Part shown: positions 25,829 to 35,440 of the stretch, piece after piece
Layout: every line of letters starts with the position of its first letter
Numbering within the stretch: the stretch's first letter is position 1
Assembly: GCF_024584515.1 (NCBI RefSeq)
Contig: NZ_CP102173.1
Location: 2,356,001-2,420,000 of the forward strand
From: Aeromicrobium wangtongii
Lineage (GTDB): Bacteria; Actinomycetota; Actinomycetes; Propionibacteriales; Nocardioidaceae
Direction of reading: 5' to 3'
DNA length: 64,000 nt
Notes under the pieces: model-generated
Told to the model about the DNA's origin: nothing
What the model saw: the letters and a program-made list of their open reading frames with translations, nothing else
Databases searched by the model: none
Program-made: the position numbers and the translations under genes

Positions 25829-27097
25829 TCAGCTGAGGGCGTAGCCCTCCTCGCCGTGCAGCACCGAGTCGATACCGGCGGCCTCCTCGTCCTGCCCGAT
25901 GCGGAAGCCGATCGTCTTGCTGATGACCGTGGCGAGGACGAACGACACCACGAAGGAGTACGCGGCGACCGCCACGGCGGGGATCAGCTGGACGATGAAC
26001 TGGTCCAGGTTGCCGCCACCGGTGAACAGGCCGGTGTCGATCGCGAAGAAGCCCAGGTACAGCGTGCCGATGACGCCGGAGACCAGGTGGATGCCGACGA
26101 CGTCGAGCGAGTCGTCGTAGCCGAGCTTGAACTTCAGGTCGACGGCGATGGCGCACACGCCGCCGGCGAGCAGGCCCAGCACGATGGCCCAGATGGGCGT
26201 CAGCGCGACACAGGCCGGCGTGATGGCGACGAGGCCCGCAACGGCACCCGAGGCGGCGCCGACCGAGGTGGCCTTGCCGTTCTTGAAGTGCTCGATGACG
26301 ATCCAGCCCACGATGCCGGCGGCGGGGCAGGCCAGCGTGTTCAGGAAGATCAGCGCGCCCTGGCCGTTGCTGATCGCAGCACCGGTGTTGAAGCCGAACC
26401 AGCCGAACCACAGGATCGCGGCACCGATGAGCACCAGCGGGACGTTGTGGGGCTTCTGCAGCTCCCGGCTGAACCCGACGCGCTTGCCGAGCACGAGGGC
26501 CAGCGCGAGGGCCGCCGCACCGGCGTTGATGTGGACCGCGGTGCCACCGGCGAAGTCGATCGTGCTGACGTCCAGACCCATGTCCGAGCCGAGGGTGCCG
26601 ATCCATCCGGTCATGCCGTCGGCGTCGAAGGAGAACACCCAGCCGGCGACCGGGAAGTAGACCAGCGTCGCGAACAGGCCGGCGAACAGCATCCACGGGA
26701 AGAAGCGAGCGCGGTCGGCGATGGCGCCGGAGATCAGCGCGACGGTGATGATCGCGAACGTGGCGCCGAAGGCGGTCGACGCCAGGACGACACCGGCGTC
26801 TGCCGCTGCGTCACCGCCACCGAAGGCGGCGGTGGCCGCGTCCTGCATGCCGAAGTCGGAGAATCCGTTGCCGACGATGCCCGGGATCCAGTCGTCGCCG
26901 CTGTCGGTCAGCGTGGCCATGTTGCCGCCGTACAGGACCCACAGCACGCCGACCAGGCCGATGGCGCCGAAGCTCAGCATCATCATCGAGACGACGCTCT
27001 TGGCCCTGACGAGGCCGCCGTAGAAGAACGCCAGACCTGGCGTCATGAAGAGAACCAGGGCCGCTGTGATCAGCAGCCAGATGATGTCCGGGGTCAT
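25829..27097 (-). CDS. amt: Ammonium transporter (first copy)
   Basis: A 422-residue Amt/Rh channel with about 11 membrane helices. Typical blocks are MTPGLAFFYGGLVRAKSVVS, DFAGGTAVHINAGAAALALA and GVIGTLYLGFF. The ATG at 27097 begins the first helix and has AGAGAGG upstream; an in-frame ATG further up would add a charged extension. It lies alone between trmD and rplS, has its own terminator, and no PII gene beside it. A GTTAA-N6-GTCAC element about 140 bases upstream suggests nitrogen control. About as long as the second amt in this window. Confidence 0.93.
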   Translation of the reverse strand: MTPDIIWLLITAALVLFMTPGLAFFYGGLVRAKSVVSMMMLSFGAIGLVGVLWVLYGGNMATLTDSGDDWIPGIVGNGFSDFGMQDAATAAFGGGDAAADAGVVLASTAFGATFAIITVALISGAIADRARFFPWMLFAGLFATLVYFPVAGWVFSFDADGMTGWIGTLGSDMGLDVSTIDFAGGTAVHINAGAAALALALVLGKRVGFSRELQKPHNVPLVLIGAAILWFGWFGFNTGAAISNGQGALIFLNTLACPAAGIVGWIVIEHFKNGKATSVGAASGAVAGLVAITPACVALTPIWAIVLGLLAGGVCAIAVDLKFKLGYDDSLDVVGIHLVSGVIGTLYLGFFAIDTGLFTGGGNLDQFIVQLIPAVAVAAYSFVVSFVLATVISKTIGFRIGQDEEAAGIDSVLHGEEGYALS

Positions 27098-27235
27098 GAA
27101 GAACCTCTCTTGGGGGTGTGTGGTTCCGCCGAGCCAGCGACGTTGCTGCATTCGGACGCTCGTCACACTGTGTCGTCGAGAGGTTTTGCGGGCCTTGCCT
27201 GAGCATGTCCGCGGTGTTACGTGACCGTGGTTTGT

Positions 27236-27251
27236 GTTAAATCCATGTCAC
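27236..27251 (-). promoter_or_regulatory. GlnR-like half site upstream of amt copy 1
   Basis: On the minus strand the element reads GTGAC-ATGGAT-TTAAC-AC. The GTnAC-N6-nnAAC layout resembles one a/b half-site pair of actinobacterial GlnR boxes. The same layout is found upstream of the second amt gene. A nearby GTTACGTGAC (27216-27225) may be part of the site. Confidence 0.45.
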
Positions 27252-27280
27252 GCGACGGGGGTTCGGCCTGCAACGGCAGG

Positions 27281-27961
27281 TCAGGACAGCAGGTCGGGAC
27301 GGCGCTGACGCGTCCGTTCCACGGCCTGCTCGTGCCGCCATGCCGCGATCGCCGCATGGTTCCCGGACAGCAGCACCGGCGGGACGTCACGTCCGCGCCA
27401 CGAGGCCGGCTTGGTGTACACGGGGTACTCCAGCAGCCCGTCCTGGCCGTGGGACTCCTCGACGAGCGACTCCGGATTGCCCATGAACCCCGGGACGAGG
27501 CGCACGACGGCCTCGATGATCGCCAAGGCCGCGACCTCTCCCCCGTTGAGGACGAAGTCGCCCAGCGAGATCTCCTCGACGCGCCACGTCGTCGCGGCCT
27601 CGTCGATGACCCGCTGGTCGATGCCCTCGTAGCGGCCGCAGGCGAACACCAGGTGCTGCTCGGCGCTGAGCCGTTCGGCCACCCGCTGCGTGAAGGGCGT
27701 GCCCGACGGCGTCGGGACGACGATGACGGCCTCGTCGGTCGCCAGGGTGTCCAGGGCCTCACCCCACGGCTCGGCCTTCATGACCATGCCGGCGCCGCCA
27801 CCGTAGGGCGTGTCGTCGACGCTGCGGTGCTTGTCGTGGGTGAACTCGCGCAGGTCATGGGTGGCGATCTGCAGCAGACCGGAGGACTGCGCCTTGCCCG
27901 CCAGCGACAGCTGGAGGGCGTCGAGGTAGGCGGGGAAGATCGAGACGACGTCGATGCGCAT
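27281..27961 (-). CDS. trmD: tRNA (guanine-N1)-methyltransferase
   Basis: A 226-residue SPOUT-class enzyme that methylates G37 of tRNAs reading CNN and GGG-type codons, preventing frameshifts. The start [16 protein letters not shown], the [13 protein letters not shown] block and the knot region [10 protein letters not shown] / [13 protein letters not shown] are diagnostic. The ATG at 27961 is five bases after the rimM stop; the longer in-frame opening within rimM is not used. Confidence 0.96.
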   Translation of the reverse strand: MRIDVVSIFPAYLDALQLSLAGKAQSSGLLQIATHDLREFTHDKHRSVDDTPYGGGAGMVMKAEPWGEALDTLATDEAVIVVPTPSGTPFTQRVAERLSAEQHLVFACGRYEGIDQRVIDEAATTWRVEEISLGDFVLNGGEVAALAIIEAVVRLVPGFMGNPESLVEESHGQDGLLEYPVYTKPASWRGRDVPPVLLSGNHAAIAAWRHEQAVERTRQRRPDLLS

Positions 27962-27966
27962 GGTGC

Positions 27967-28500
27967 TCAGTCGCCGGCGAGGTCGGACGCGGCGTTCTCC
28001 GCCTGGTCCGGGTCCAGCAGGCCGGCGACATCGGCGACCGTCACGAAACCGCCGGCGATGTCGACGACCGGGACCAGCTCGGTGACGAACGGGACGAACA
28101 CCTCTCGCCCGTCGACGTCGACGGTCAGGGTGTCCTGGTAGGGCAGGTGGACGAGTCCGGTCACGGTGCCGACGACATCGTCGCCGGAGCGGACCTCGAG
28201 GCCGACCAGCTGGTGGTCGTAGAACTCGTCGGGATCGTCCGGGGTGTCCTCGGGGTCGATGACCGCTTCGAGGACGGTGCCGTGCAGCTGCTCGGCGGCG
28301 GTGCGATCGGGGATCTCCTTGAACGCCACGACCAGGCGTCCGCCGTGATGGCGCGCCGATGCGACGGTCAAGGTTCGGGGTCCACACACGACAGACGAGC
28401 CCGGGGCGAAGCGCCGGTCGGGCTCGTCTGTTCGGATGTCGACGTTCAGCTCACCACGGATACCGTGGGCGCGGCCGATACGGCCGATGACGACCTGCAT
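27967..28500 (-). CDS. rimM: Ribosome maturation factor RimM
   Basis: A 177-residue 30S assembly factor. The N-terminal RimM domain has [20 protein letters not shown], and the PRC-barrel-like second domain contains [20 protein letters not shown] chose the ATG at 28500; a GTG two codons upstream (28506) is an equally possible start. It lies in the rpsP-KH-rimM-trmD operon. Confidence 0.93.
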   Translation of the reverse strand: MQVVIGRIGRAHGIRGELNVDIRTDEPDRRFAPGSSVVCGPRTLTVASARHHGGRLVVAFKEIPDRTAAEQLHGTVLEAVIDPEDTPDDPDEFYDHQLVGLEVRSGDDVVGTVTGLVHLPYQDTLTVDVDGREVFVPFVTELVPVVDIAGGFVTVADVAGLLDPDQAENAASDLAGD

Positions 28501-28509
28501 TGTCACCGT

Positions 28510-28761
28510 CTAGCTACGACGGTCGACGTCCACGAAGTCGATGCGTGCACCGCCGCGACCGGCGATAGCACCCGCGACCTTGCGGATGGCTGTGGCCGTA
28601 CGGCCCTGTCGGCCGATGACCTTGCCGAGGTCGTCGGGATTGACCCGAACCTCGAACAGCTCGCCTCCACGCGTCTGCTTGGCGCGGACGTCAACATCGT
28701 CAGGATGCTCGACGATGCCGGAGACGAGATGCTCGATGACCTCGATGAGGGGTGCGGCCAC
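28510..28761 (-). CDS. KH-domain RNA-binding protein (KhpA type)
   Basis: An 83-residue protein made of a single KH domain; the RNA-binding GxxG loop is in GKVIGRQGRTATAIR. Such proteins (KhpA, formerly YlqC) bind RNA and are linked with cell-size or small-RNA control in Gram-positives. GTG start two bases after rpsP, so it is in the same transcript. Confidence 0.92.
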   Translation of the reverse strand: MAAPLIEVIEHLVSGIVEHPDDVDVRAKQTRGGELFEVRVNPDDLGKVIGRQGRTATAIRKVAGAIAGRGGARIDFVDVDRRS

Positions 28762-28763
28762 GA

Positions 28764-29252
28764 TCAGGCCTTGGCCTCGTCAGCGGGTGCTGCGTCGGCT
28801 GCGGCGTCGGCGACGGGATCGCCCTGCACCTTGGCCTCCTCGGCGGCGGGCTCGGCCTCGGCGTCAGCCTTGGGCGCGTCGGCCTTCTTGGCGGCGGCCT
28901 TCTTGGTGACGGCGTCGGCCTTGGGCTCGCTGTGCAGATCCTTCAGCGCGTCCTGGAAGATGTCTTCCTTGCTGCGCTTCTCCGGGGCGAACTTCATGGT
29001 GTTGTTGCCACCGATGTCGCCGGTGATCTTCAGCAGCGCGGCGACGGCCTCGGTCGGCTGGGCGCCGACTCCGAGCCAGTACTGCGCGCGCTCACCGTCG
29101 ATGTTGATGATCGACGGCTCGGCCTTGGGGTTGTACGTGCCGATCTCCTCGATGACACGGCCATCGCGCTTGGTGCGCGAATCGGCCACGACGACGCGGT
29201 AGAACGGGGTACGGATCTTGCCCATACGCTTCAGGCGAATCTTGACTGCCAC
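28764..29252 (-). CDS. rpsP: 30S ribosomal protein S16 with an acidic/alanine-rich tail
   Basis: A 162-residue S16; E. coli S16 is about 82. Residues 1 to about 85 are the normal protein ([40 protein letters not shown]). The last 60 or so residues are an Ala/Asp/Glu/Lys-rich tail, a feature often seen in actinobacterial S16 and shared here with S2. It is the first gene of the rpsP-KH-rimM-trmD operon. The 206-base gap upstream (29253-29458) probably holds its promoter; I could not pick one out. Confidence 0.95.
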   Translation of the reverse strand: MAVKIRLKRMGKIRTPFYRVVVADSRTKRDGRVIEEIGTYNPKAEPSIINIDGERAQYWLGVGAQPTEAVAALLKITGDIGGNNTMKFAPEKRSKEDIFQDALKDLHSEPKADAVTKKAAAKKADAPKADAEAEPAAEEAKVQGDPVADAAADAAPADEAKA

Positions 29253-29458
29253 GAGTGTGGTGTCTCCTCAGATGTGTGTATGTGGTTGACCAGCCGGTGC
29301 CGCGTGGGGACACGGCCGACGAGATCGGTGAGCCGGAGCGCACGAGGATGAGAGGGTCCCCGCGCAGACCGGACGCAATGCTTCATTCTGCCAGATCGAT
29401 GCCGTGGGCTCCAATTCGGCACCCCCGACCGGAGGCCGCCGGTCTCGTGCGACCGCGC

Positions 29459-29878
29459 TCAGTGCTGCCGGACCCGCCGGCCGCCGATGCGCCGCTCGTG
29501 GATGACGATGATGACGTCCCGCTCCCCCGGCGCCCACGGGCGCGGTCGTGCCGTCGCGAGCAGCTCGGAGATCAGCGCCGGATCGTCGACCCGATCGGAC
29601 GAGCCGACGACGGTGACGTTCCAGCCACGCTGGTAGGTGTCGTCGTGGAAGTCCGCCCCGAAGGCGACGTCGTCGTGCCCCTCACCCAGCTCCGCCAGGA
29701 CGCTGTCGGCCGTCGTGCGGAAGTAGATGTCGTGGCCGCGCACGGCGAAATTCACCGGCAGCAGCTGCTGCCCCTCGTCGTTGACGAAGGCGACCCGCCC
29801 CACGGTCGTCGTGCCCAGCAGATCGCGGCACTCCTGCTCGGACAGCGCGGTGAACGAGCTTCTCGTCGCATCGGTCAT
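29459..29878 (-). CDS. Pyridoxamine 5'-phosphate oxidase family (split-barrel flavin) protein
   Basis: A 139-residue split-barrel protein. LSEQECRDLLGTTTVGRVAF at the N-terminus, followed by LPVNFAVRGHDIYFRTT, is typical of the short actinobacterial PPOX-like group, many of which bind F420, FMN or heme. The oxidase activity itself is not implied by family membership. It stands between rpsP and the ArsC-like gene, divergent from the latter. Confidence 0.8.
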   Translation of the reverse strand: MTDATRSSFTALSEQECRDLLGTTTVGRVAFVNDEGQQLLPVNFAVRGHDIYFRTTADSVLAELGEGHDDVAFGADFHDDTYQRGWNVTVVGSSDRVDDPALISELLATARPRPWAPGERDVIIVIHERRIGGRRVRQH

Positions 29879-29942
29879 GGCCGGGCCCCTCTCCTCGGTG
29901 GTGTCCTGCTCCGATCATGACAGGTCGCTCTACGATCGGGTC

Positions 29943-30296
29943 ATGGCTGACCTCACCGTGTTCCATCACACCGGGTGCTCGACCTCGCGCCACGCCGTCG
30001 ACGAGGTGTCGGCCGCCGGCATCGATGCCGAGGTCGTCCAGTACCTGAAGACCCCGCTCGACCGCGCATCACTGCTCGGGCTGATCGACAAGCTCGAGGA
30101 CGAGCCGGCCGATCTCGTGCGCAAGGACGGTTTCTTCAAGGGCCTGGGCCTGGATCCGGACGACTTCGTGACACCCGATGCCGTCGCCGACCTGCTGGTC
30201 GAGCATCCCCGGCTGATGCAGCGCCCCGTGCTGGTGCGGGGCGACCGGGCGATCATCGGACGCCCCAAGGACCGCGTGGCCGCCTTCCTGGCCTGA
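29943..30296 (+). CDS. ArsC-family (arsenate reductase/Spx fold) protein
   Basis: A 117-residue thioredoxin-fold protein. The catalytic-type Cys is in TGCSTSRHAVDEV (Cys12 position of E. coli ArsC), and RPVLVRGDRAIIGRPKDRVA is the family C-terminus. It could reduce arsenate with glutaredoxin-like partners or act in another thiol reaction; no ars genes are nearby. TACGAT (29931-29936) is six bases before the ATG with no Shine-Dalgarno, so it is likely a leaderless, single-gene unit. Confidence 0.82.
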   Translation: MADLTVFHHTGCSTSRHAVDEVSAAGIDAEVVQYLKTPLDRASLLGLIDKLEDEPADLVRKDGFFKGLGLDPDDFVTPDAVADLLVEHPRLMQRPVLVRGDRAIIGRPKDRVAAFLA

Positions 30297-30312
30297 CCCG
30301 GCCCGACCGCCG

Positions 30313-32238
30313 TCAGGCGGTCGGGGCCGCGAACTGGGCCGAGTACAGCCGCTCGTACGCTCCCCCGGCCGCTCGCAGCGAGTCGTGCGTGCCCTGCTCG
30401 ACGATGTGCCCGTCCTCCATCACCACGATGTGGTCGGCATCGCGGATCGTCGACAGGCGGTGCGCGATGACGAAGGACGTCCGGCCCGCGCGCAGCTGCT
30501 CCATCGCACCCTGCACGAGCGACTCGGTGCGGGTGTCGACCGAGCTCGTCGCCTCGTCGAGCACCAGGATCGACGGATCGGCCAGGAAGGCCCGGGCGAT
30601 CGTCAGCAGCTGGCGCTGGCCGGCGCTGACATTGGTGCCCTCGTCGTCGATGACAGTGTCGTACCCGTCCGGCAGCGTCCGCACGAAGTGGTCGACGTAG
30701 GCGGCCTCGGCGGCAGCGATGATCTGCTCCTCGGTCGCCCGGTGCGCACCGTAGGCGATGTTCTCGCGGATCGTGCCGTTGAACAGCCAGGTGTCCTGCA
30801 GGACCACGCCGAAGTTGTCGCGCAGCGGACCACGGTCCATCCGGGCGATGTCGACCCCGTCGAGCGTGATGCGCCCCGACTGGACGTCGTAGAACCGCAG
30901 GACCAGGTTGGTCAGGGTCGTCTTGCCGGCGCCCGTGGGCCCGACGATCGCGACGGTCTGGCCCGGCTCGGCCACCAGGTCGAGGTGCTCGATCAGCGGC
31001 TCGTCGGGCGAGTACGAGAACGACACGTCCTCGAAGACGACCCGGCCGCGGACCGGGTCCGGGAACGGCGCATCGGCCTCGTCGGGACGTTCCTCGTCCT
31101 CGTCGAGCAGCCCGAAGACCCGCTCGGCCGACGCGACGCCGGACTGCAGCACCTGGATCATCGCGGCGAGCTGCGTCAGCGGCTGGGTGAACTGGCGCGA
31201 GTACTGGATGAACGCCTGCACGTCGCCGATGCTGAGGGCACCGGACGCGACCCGCAGGCCGCCGATGACCGCCACCAGCACGTAGTTGATGTTGGCCACG
31301 AACATCATGACCGGCTGCACGATGCCGGAGATGAACTGCGCCCGGAAGGACGCGTTGAACATCGCGTCGTTGCGCGAGTCGAACTCCTCACGCGCCTCGG
31401 CCTGGCGACCGAAGACCTTGACCACCTCGTGACCGGTGAAGACCTCCTCGATGTGGCCGTTGAGGCGCCCGGTGCTGGCCCACTGCTTCATGAACTCCGG
31501 CTGTGAACGCTTCGTGACCGCCTTGGTGATGAGGAAGGCCAGTGGGATCGTGATCAGGGCGACGAGCGCCAGCAGCGGTGAGATCACGAACATCATCGCG
31601 AGGGTGCCGATCACCATCAACAGGGACGTGAGCAGCTGGCTCATGGTCTGCTGGAACGACTGCGCGATGTTGTCGATGTCGTTGGTCGTGCGCGACAGCA
31701 CCTCGCCGCGCTCGGTGCGGTCGAAGTACGACAGCGGCAGCCGGTTGATCTTGGCCTCGACGTCGTTGCGCAGGTCGGCGACCGTCCGCTGCACCACCAC
31801 GGTGGCCAGACGCCCCTGGAACCACTGCAGCAGCGATGCCAGGACGTACAGCACCAGCACCCCACCCAGCACCCACGACAGGCGGGTGAAGTCGATGCCC
31901 GAACCGGGCTGGAGATCGACCGACGACACCAGGGAGGCCAGCTTGTCCTGACCGTCCGCGCGCAGCTTCTCGACGACCTCTGCCTTCGTGGACCCCGCCG
32001 GGAACTGGTCGGACAGGTAGCCGGTGAACACGATGTCGGTCGCGTGCCCCAGCACCTTGGGGCCGACGACCGACAGACCCGTCGCGACGACGCCGAACGC
32101 CACCACGCCCCAGACCATCATCCGGTCGCGCAGCAACCGGCCCATCAGGCGCCGCAGGGTGCCCTTGAAGTTGCGGGCCCGCTGCGGGCCCATCCCCATC
32201 CCGGCCAGCGCCGGCCCACCCGGCCGATGTCCGCTCAT
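30313..32238 (-). CDS. ABC exporter subunit (TMD-NBD), catalytic half
   Basis: A 641-residue half-transporter: polar N-terminus with RARNFKGTLRRLMGRLLRDR, six membrane helices (about 35-330), then the ATPase domain with Walker A GPTGAGKTT, signature VSAGQRQ and Walker B LVLDEATSSVD carrying the catalytic Glu. Together with the preceding gene it should form a heterodimeric exporter of drugs, lipids or peptides. Its ATG overlaps the partner's stop as ATGA, so both halves are made in step. The substrate is unknown. Confidence 0.9.
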   Translation of the reverse strand: MSGHRPGGPALAGMGMGPQRARNFKGTLRRLMGRLLRDRMMVWGVVAFGVVATGLSVVGPKVLGHATDIVFTGYLSDQFPAGSTKAEVVEKLRADGQDKLASLVSSVDLQPGSGIDFTRLSWVLGGVLVLYVLASLLQWFQGRLATVVVQRTVADLRNDVEAKINRLPLSYFDRTERGEVLSRTTNDIDNIAQSFQQTMSQLLTSLLMVIGTLAMMFVISPLLALVALITIPLAFLITKAVTKRSQPEFMKQWASTGRLNGHIEEVFTGHEVVKVFGRQAEAREEFDSRNDAMFNASFRAQFISGIVQPVMMFVANINYVLVAVIGGLRVASGALSIGDVQAFIQYSRQFTQPLTQLAAMIQVLQSGVASAERVFGLLDEDEERPDEADAPFPDPVRGRVVFEDVSFSYSPDEPLIEHLDLVAEPGQTVAIVGPTGAGKTTLTNLVLRFYDVQSGRITLDGVDIARMDRGPLRDNFGVVLQDTWLFNGTIRENIAYGAHRATEEQIIAAAEAAYVDHFVRTLPDGYDTVIDDEGTNVSAGQRQLLTIARAFLADPSILVLDEATSSVDTRTESLVQGAMEQLRAGRTSFVIAHRLSTIRDADHIVVMEDGHIVEQGTHDSLRAAGGAYERLYSAQFAAPTA

Positions 32239-33971
32239 GCCGTCGCCTCCTCAAGAGTGAGCTGGGACAGGACGATCTCGCGGTAGACCTCGCAGGTGTC
32301 CATCAGCTCCGTGTGCGTGCCGGTGCCGACGACGCGACCCTGGTCGAGCACGACGATGCGGTCCGCGGTGCGGATCGTGGAGACCCGCTGGGCCACGATG
32401 ACGACCGCCGCATCGGCGGTGACCGTCCTCAGCGCGGAGCGGAGGGCGGCATCCGTGGCATAGTCGAGCGCGGAGAAGGAGTCGTCGAACAGGTAGATCG
32501 CCGGCTTCTTGATGATCGCCCGGGCGATCGCCAGACGTTGCCGCTGGCCTCCGGACACATTGCTGCCGCCCTGGGCGACCGGGGCCTCGAGGCGCTCGGG
32601 CATCTTCTCGACGAAGTCCTTGGCCTGGGCGATCTCCAGCGCGGCCCACACCTCCTCGTCGGTGGCGTCCGGCCGTCCGTAGCGCAGGTTGGAGCCGATC
32701 GTGCCCGAGAACAGGAAGGGGCGTTGCGGCACGAGCCCGATCGCCGACCAGACGTTCTCCGGGTGCAGCGACCGGACGTCGTGCCCGTCGATCTGGACCA
32801 CGCCGTCGGTGACGTCGTACAGCCGCGGGATGAGCCCCAGGAGGGTGGACTTGCCGCTGCCGGTCGAGCCGATGATGGCGGTGGTCTCCCCCGGACGGGC
32901 GATCAGGTCGATGTCGTGCAGGACGTCCTGCTCGGCGCCGGGGAAGGCGAAGGACGCACCGCGGACATCGACCATCCCGCGGGTCAGCTGGACCTGCTGC
33001 GCGCCCTCGGGCGCCTGCACGCTGGGCTCGGTGTCCAGCACCTCGGTGATCCGCTCGGCCGACACCTCGGCACGCGGCCACAGCATCAGCATGAACGTGG
33101 CCATCATGACGGACATCAAGATCTGCACCAGGTAGTTCTGGAAGGCTGTCAACGTGCCGACGTCCAGGTCGCCGCTGCTGATGCGGTACCCGCCGAACCA
33201 GGTCGCCAGCACGACCGCGACGTTCATGATCAGCATGACGATCGGGAACATCATCGACATGAGCCGGCCGACGCCGATCGCGACCTCCATGTTGGCGCGG
33301 TTCGCGTCGCCGAAGCGCTCGGCCTCGTAGTCCTCCTTGACGAAGGCCCGGATGACGCGGATGCCCATGATCTGCTCGCGCATGACGCCGTTGATGCCGT
33401 CGATCCGGACCTGCATGAGCCGGAACAGCGGACGCGCCTGGCGGATCACCAGACCGATGCTGACCACCAGCACCGGGACCACGAGCAGCAGCAGCCCGGA
33501 CAGCTCGACGTCCTGGCGCAGCGCCATCACGATGCCGCCGAAGCACATGATCGGCGCCGTCACCAGCAGGGTCAGCGCCATGAAGACGATCAGCTGCACC
33601 TGCTGCACGTCATTGGTCGACCGGGTGATCAGGGTCGGTGCGCCCAGCTGCGCCATCTCCCGGGCGGCGAAGGTCTCGACCTTGCCGAACACCCCGGCCC
33701 GCAGGTCGCGGCCCAGCGCCATCGACGTCCGCGCCCCGTAGTACACCGCCACGATCGTGCACAGCACCTGCAGCACCGTGATGGCCAGCATCACCCCGCC
33801 CGTGCGGATGATGAAACCGGTGTCGCCGACCACGACGCCGCGGTCGATGATGTCGGCGTTGAGGCCGGGAAGGTACAGATTGGCGAGCGTCTGGACCAGC
33901 TGGAAGAACAGGACGATCGCGATGGGCCGCTTGTAGGGCACCAGGTACGTCCGCAGCAGCGGAAGGAGCAT
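32235..33971 (-). CDS. ABC exporter subunit (TMD-NBD), degenerate-site half
   Basis: A 578-residue half-transporter with six membrane helices (about 15-310) and an ATPase domain: Walker A GSTGSGKST, signature VSGGQRQ, Walker B YLFDDSFSALD. The residue after the Walker B Asp is Asp instead of Glu, the mark of the degenerate site in heterodimeric exporters of the TM287/288 or BmrCD type. First gene of a coupled pair. TAGCCT (33978-33983) is six bases before the ATG, so the mRNA is probably leaderless. Confidence 0.9.
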   Translation of the reverse strand: MLLPLLRTYLVPYKRPIAIVLFFQLVQTLANLYLPGLNADIIDRGVVVGDTGFIIRTGGVMLAITVLQVLCTIVAVYYGARTSMALGRDLRAGVFGKVETFAAREMAQLGAPTLITRSTNDVQQVQLIVFMALTLLVTAPIMCFGGIVMALRQDVELSGLLLLVVPVLVVSIGLVIRQARPLFRLMQVRIDGINGVMREQIMGIRVIRAFVKEDYEAERFGDANRANMEVAIGVGRLMSMMFPIVMLIMNVAVVLATWFGGYRISSGDLDVGTLTAFQNYLVQILMSVMMATFMLMLWPRAEVSAERITEVLDTEPSVQAPEGAQQVQLTRGMVDVRGASFAFPGAEQDVLHDIDLIARPGETTAIIGSTGSGKSTLLGLIPRLYDVTDGVVQIDGHDVRSLHPENVWSAIGLVPQRPFLFSGTIGSNLRYGRPDATDEEVWAALEIAQAKDFVEKMPERLEAPVAQGGSNVSGGQRQRLAIARAIIKKPAIYLFDDSFSALDYATDAALRSALRTVTADAAVVIVAQRVSTIRTADRIVVLDQGRVVGTGTHTELMDTCEVYREIVLSQLTLEEATA

Positions 33972-34054
33972 GACCTGAGGCTAGCCGCACGGGTCCACCC
34001 CGGGGCGGGATCGGGTCGTCGGCCGTCACGCCCAGAGCGAACACCGCCGGACGC

Positions 34055-35440
34055 CTACACCACCACGTTGAGGGCCAGCACGACCACGAGACCACTGACC
34101 GACAGGACGGTCTCCATGATCGACCAGCTCTTGATGGTCTGGCCGACGCTGAGGCCGAAGTACTCCTTGACCAGCCAGAAGCCGGCGTCGTTGACGTGGG
34201 AGAAGAACACCGAGCCGGCGCCGATGGCCAGCACCAGCAACGACACCTCGCCGCTGGGCAGGCCGGCCGCGATGGGCACCATGATGCCGGCCGCGGTGAT
34301 CGTGGCGACGGTGGCCGAGCCGGTCGCGACGCGGATGACGACGGCCACGAGCCAGGCGATGAGCAGCACCGAGACGCCGCTGTCCTCGACGAAGTCCGCC
34401 ACGACCTGCGCGATGCCGGTGTCGACGAGGGTCTGCTTGAAGCCGCCGCCGGCACCGACGATGAGGATGATGCCCGCGATCGGCGGCAGCGAGCTGCTCA
34501 GGACGTCCGAGACGTCCTCCTTGGTCATGCCGACGCCGATCCCGAAGGTGAAGATCGCCACGATGACCGCGATCAGCAGCGCCACGAACGGCTCGCCGAT
34601 GAAGTCCAGGACCGAGCGCAGCGTCGTCCCGTCGTCGACGAGGATGTCGCCGAATGCCTTGCCCATCATCAGCACGACCGGCAGCAGGACCGTCGCGAGC
34701 GTGATCGCGAAGCTGGGCCGGCGTTCGCGCTTGTCCGTCGAGGCGTCGTACAGGTCGCCCGCCGGCACCGGGACCCACCGGTCGGCGAACCGGGCGAAGA
34801 GGGGGCCGGCGACGATGATGGTGGGGATCGCGACGAGGACGCCCAGCCCGAGGGTCAGACCCAGGTTGGCGTCGACCAGGTCGATCGCGGCCAGCGGGCC
34901 CGGGTGCGGGGGCACGAAGCCGTGCATCGCCGACAGGCCGGCCAGGGCCGGGATGCCGAGCGAGATGATCGACCGCTCGGCACGCTTGGCCACCAGGAAG
35001 ATGACCGGCATCAGCAGGACGAGGCCGATCTCGAAGAACATCGGCAGGCCGATGATCGCACCGATCGCGGCCATCGACCACGGCAGCATCCGAGGGCTGG
35101 AACGCCCCACGATGGTGTCGACGATCTGGTCGGCGCCACCGGAGTCGGCCAGCAGCTTGCCGAACATGGCGCCGAGCGCGATCAGCACGCCGACGCCCGA
35201 CACGGTGCTGCCGACACCCGCGCTGAAGCTGGCGACGACGTCCAGCATCTGCCGGCCGGCGATCGCGCCGACCGTCAGCGAGCCGAGGATCAGGGCCAGG
35301 AACGGGTGCAGCTTGAAGTACGTGATCGCGATGACCAGCACCGCGATGCCGATCAGGGCGGCGGTGATGAGCTGTCCCGTCCCCGCAACGGCCTTGACCG
35401 GCTCGGGGGCGTCGGCGGTGGCCAGTGCGGTGAGCATCAT
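34055..35440 (-). CDS. gntP: Gluconate:H+ symporter, GntP family
   Basis: A 461-residue permease with about 12-14 membrane helices. Family blocks are HPFLALILGSLTVGAIAG, GVGVLIALGAMFGKLLADSG and PPHPGPLAAIDLVDANLGLT. It imports gluconate or a related sugar acid. The ATG overlaps the end of gntK as ATGA, giving an obvious uptake-and-phosphorylation pair. No regulator gene is adjacent. Confidence 0.9.
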   Translation of the reverse strand: MMLTALATADAPEPVKAVAGTGQLITAALIGIAVLVIAITYFKLHPFLALILGSLTVGAIAGRQMLDVVASFSAGVGSTVSGVGVLIALGAMFGKLLADSGGADQIVDTIVGRSSPRMLPWSMAAIGAIIGLPMFFEIGLVLLMPVIFLVAKRAERSIISLGIPALAGLSAMHGFVPPHPGPLAAIDLVDANLGLTLGLGVLVAIPTIIVAGPLFARFADRWVPVPAGDLYDASTDKRERRPSFAITLATVLLPVVLMMGKAFGDILVDDGTTLRSVLDFIGEPFVALLIAVIVAIFTFGIGVGMTKEDVSDVLSSSLPPIAGIILIVGAGGGFKQTLVDTGIAQVVADFVEDSGVSVLLIAWLVAVVIRVATGSATVATITAAGIMVPIAAGLPSGEVSLLVLAIGAGSVFFSHVNDAGFWLVKEYFGLSVGQTIKSWSIMETVLSVSGLVVVLALNVVV

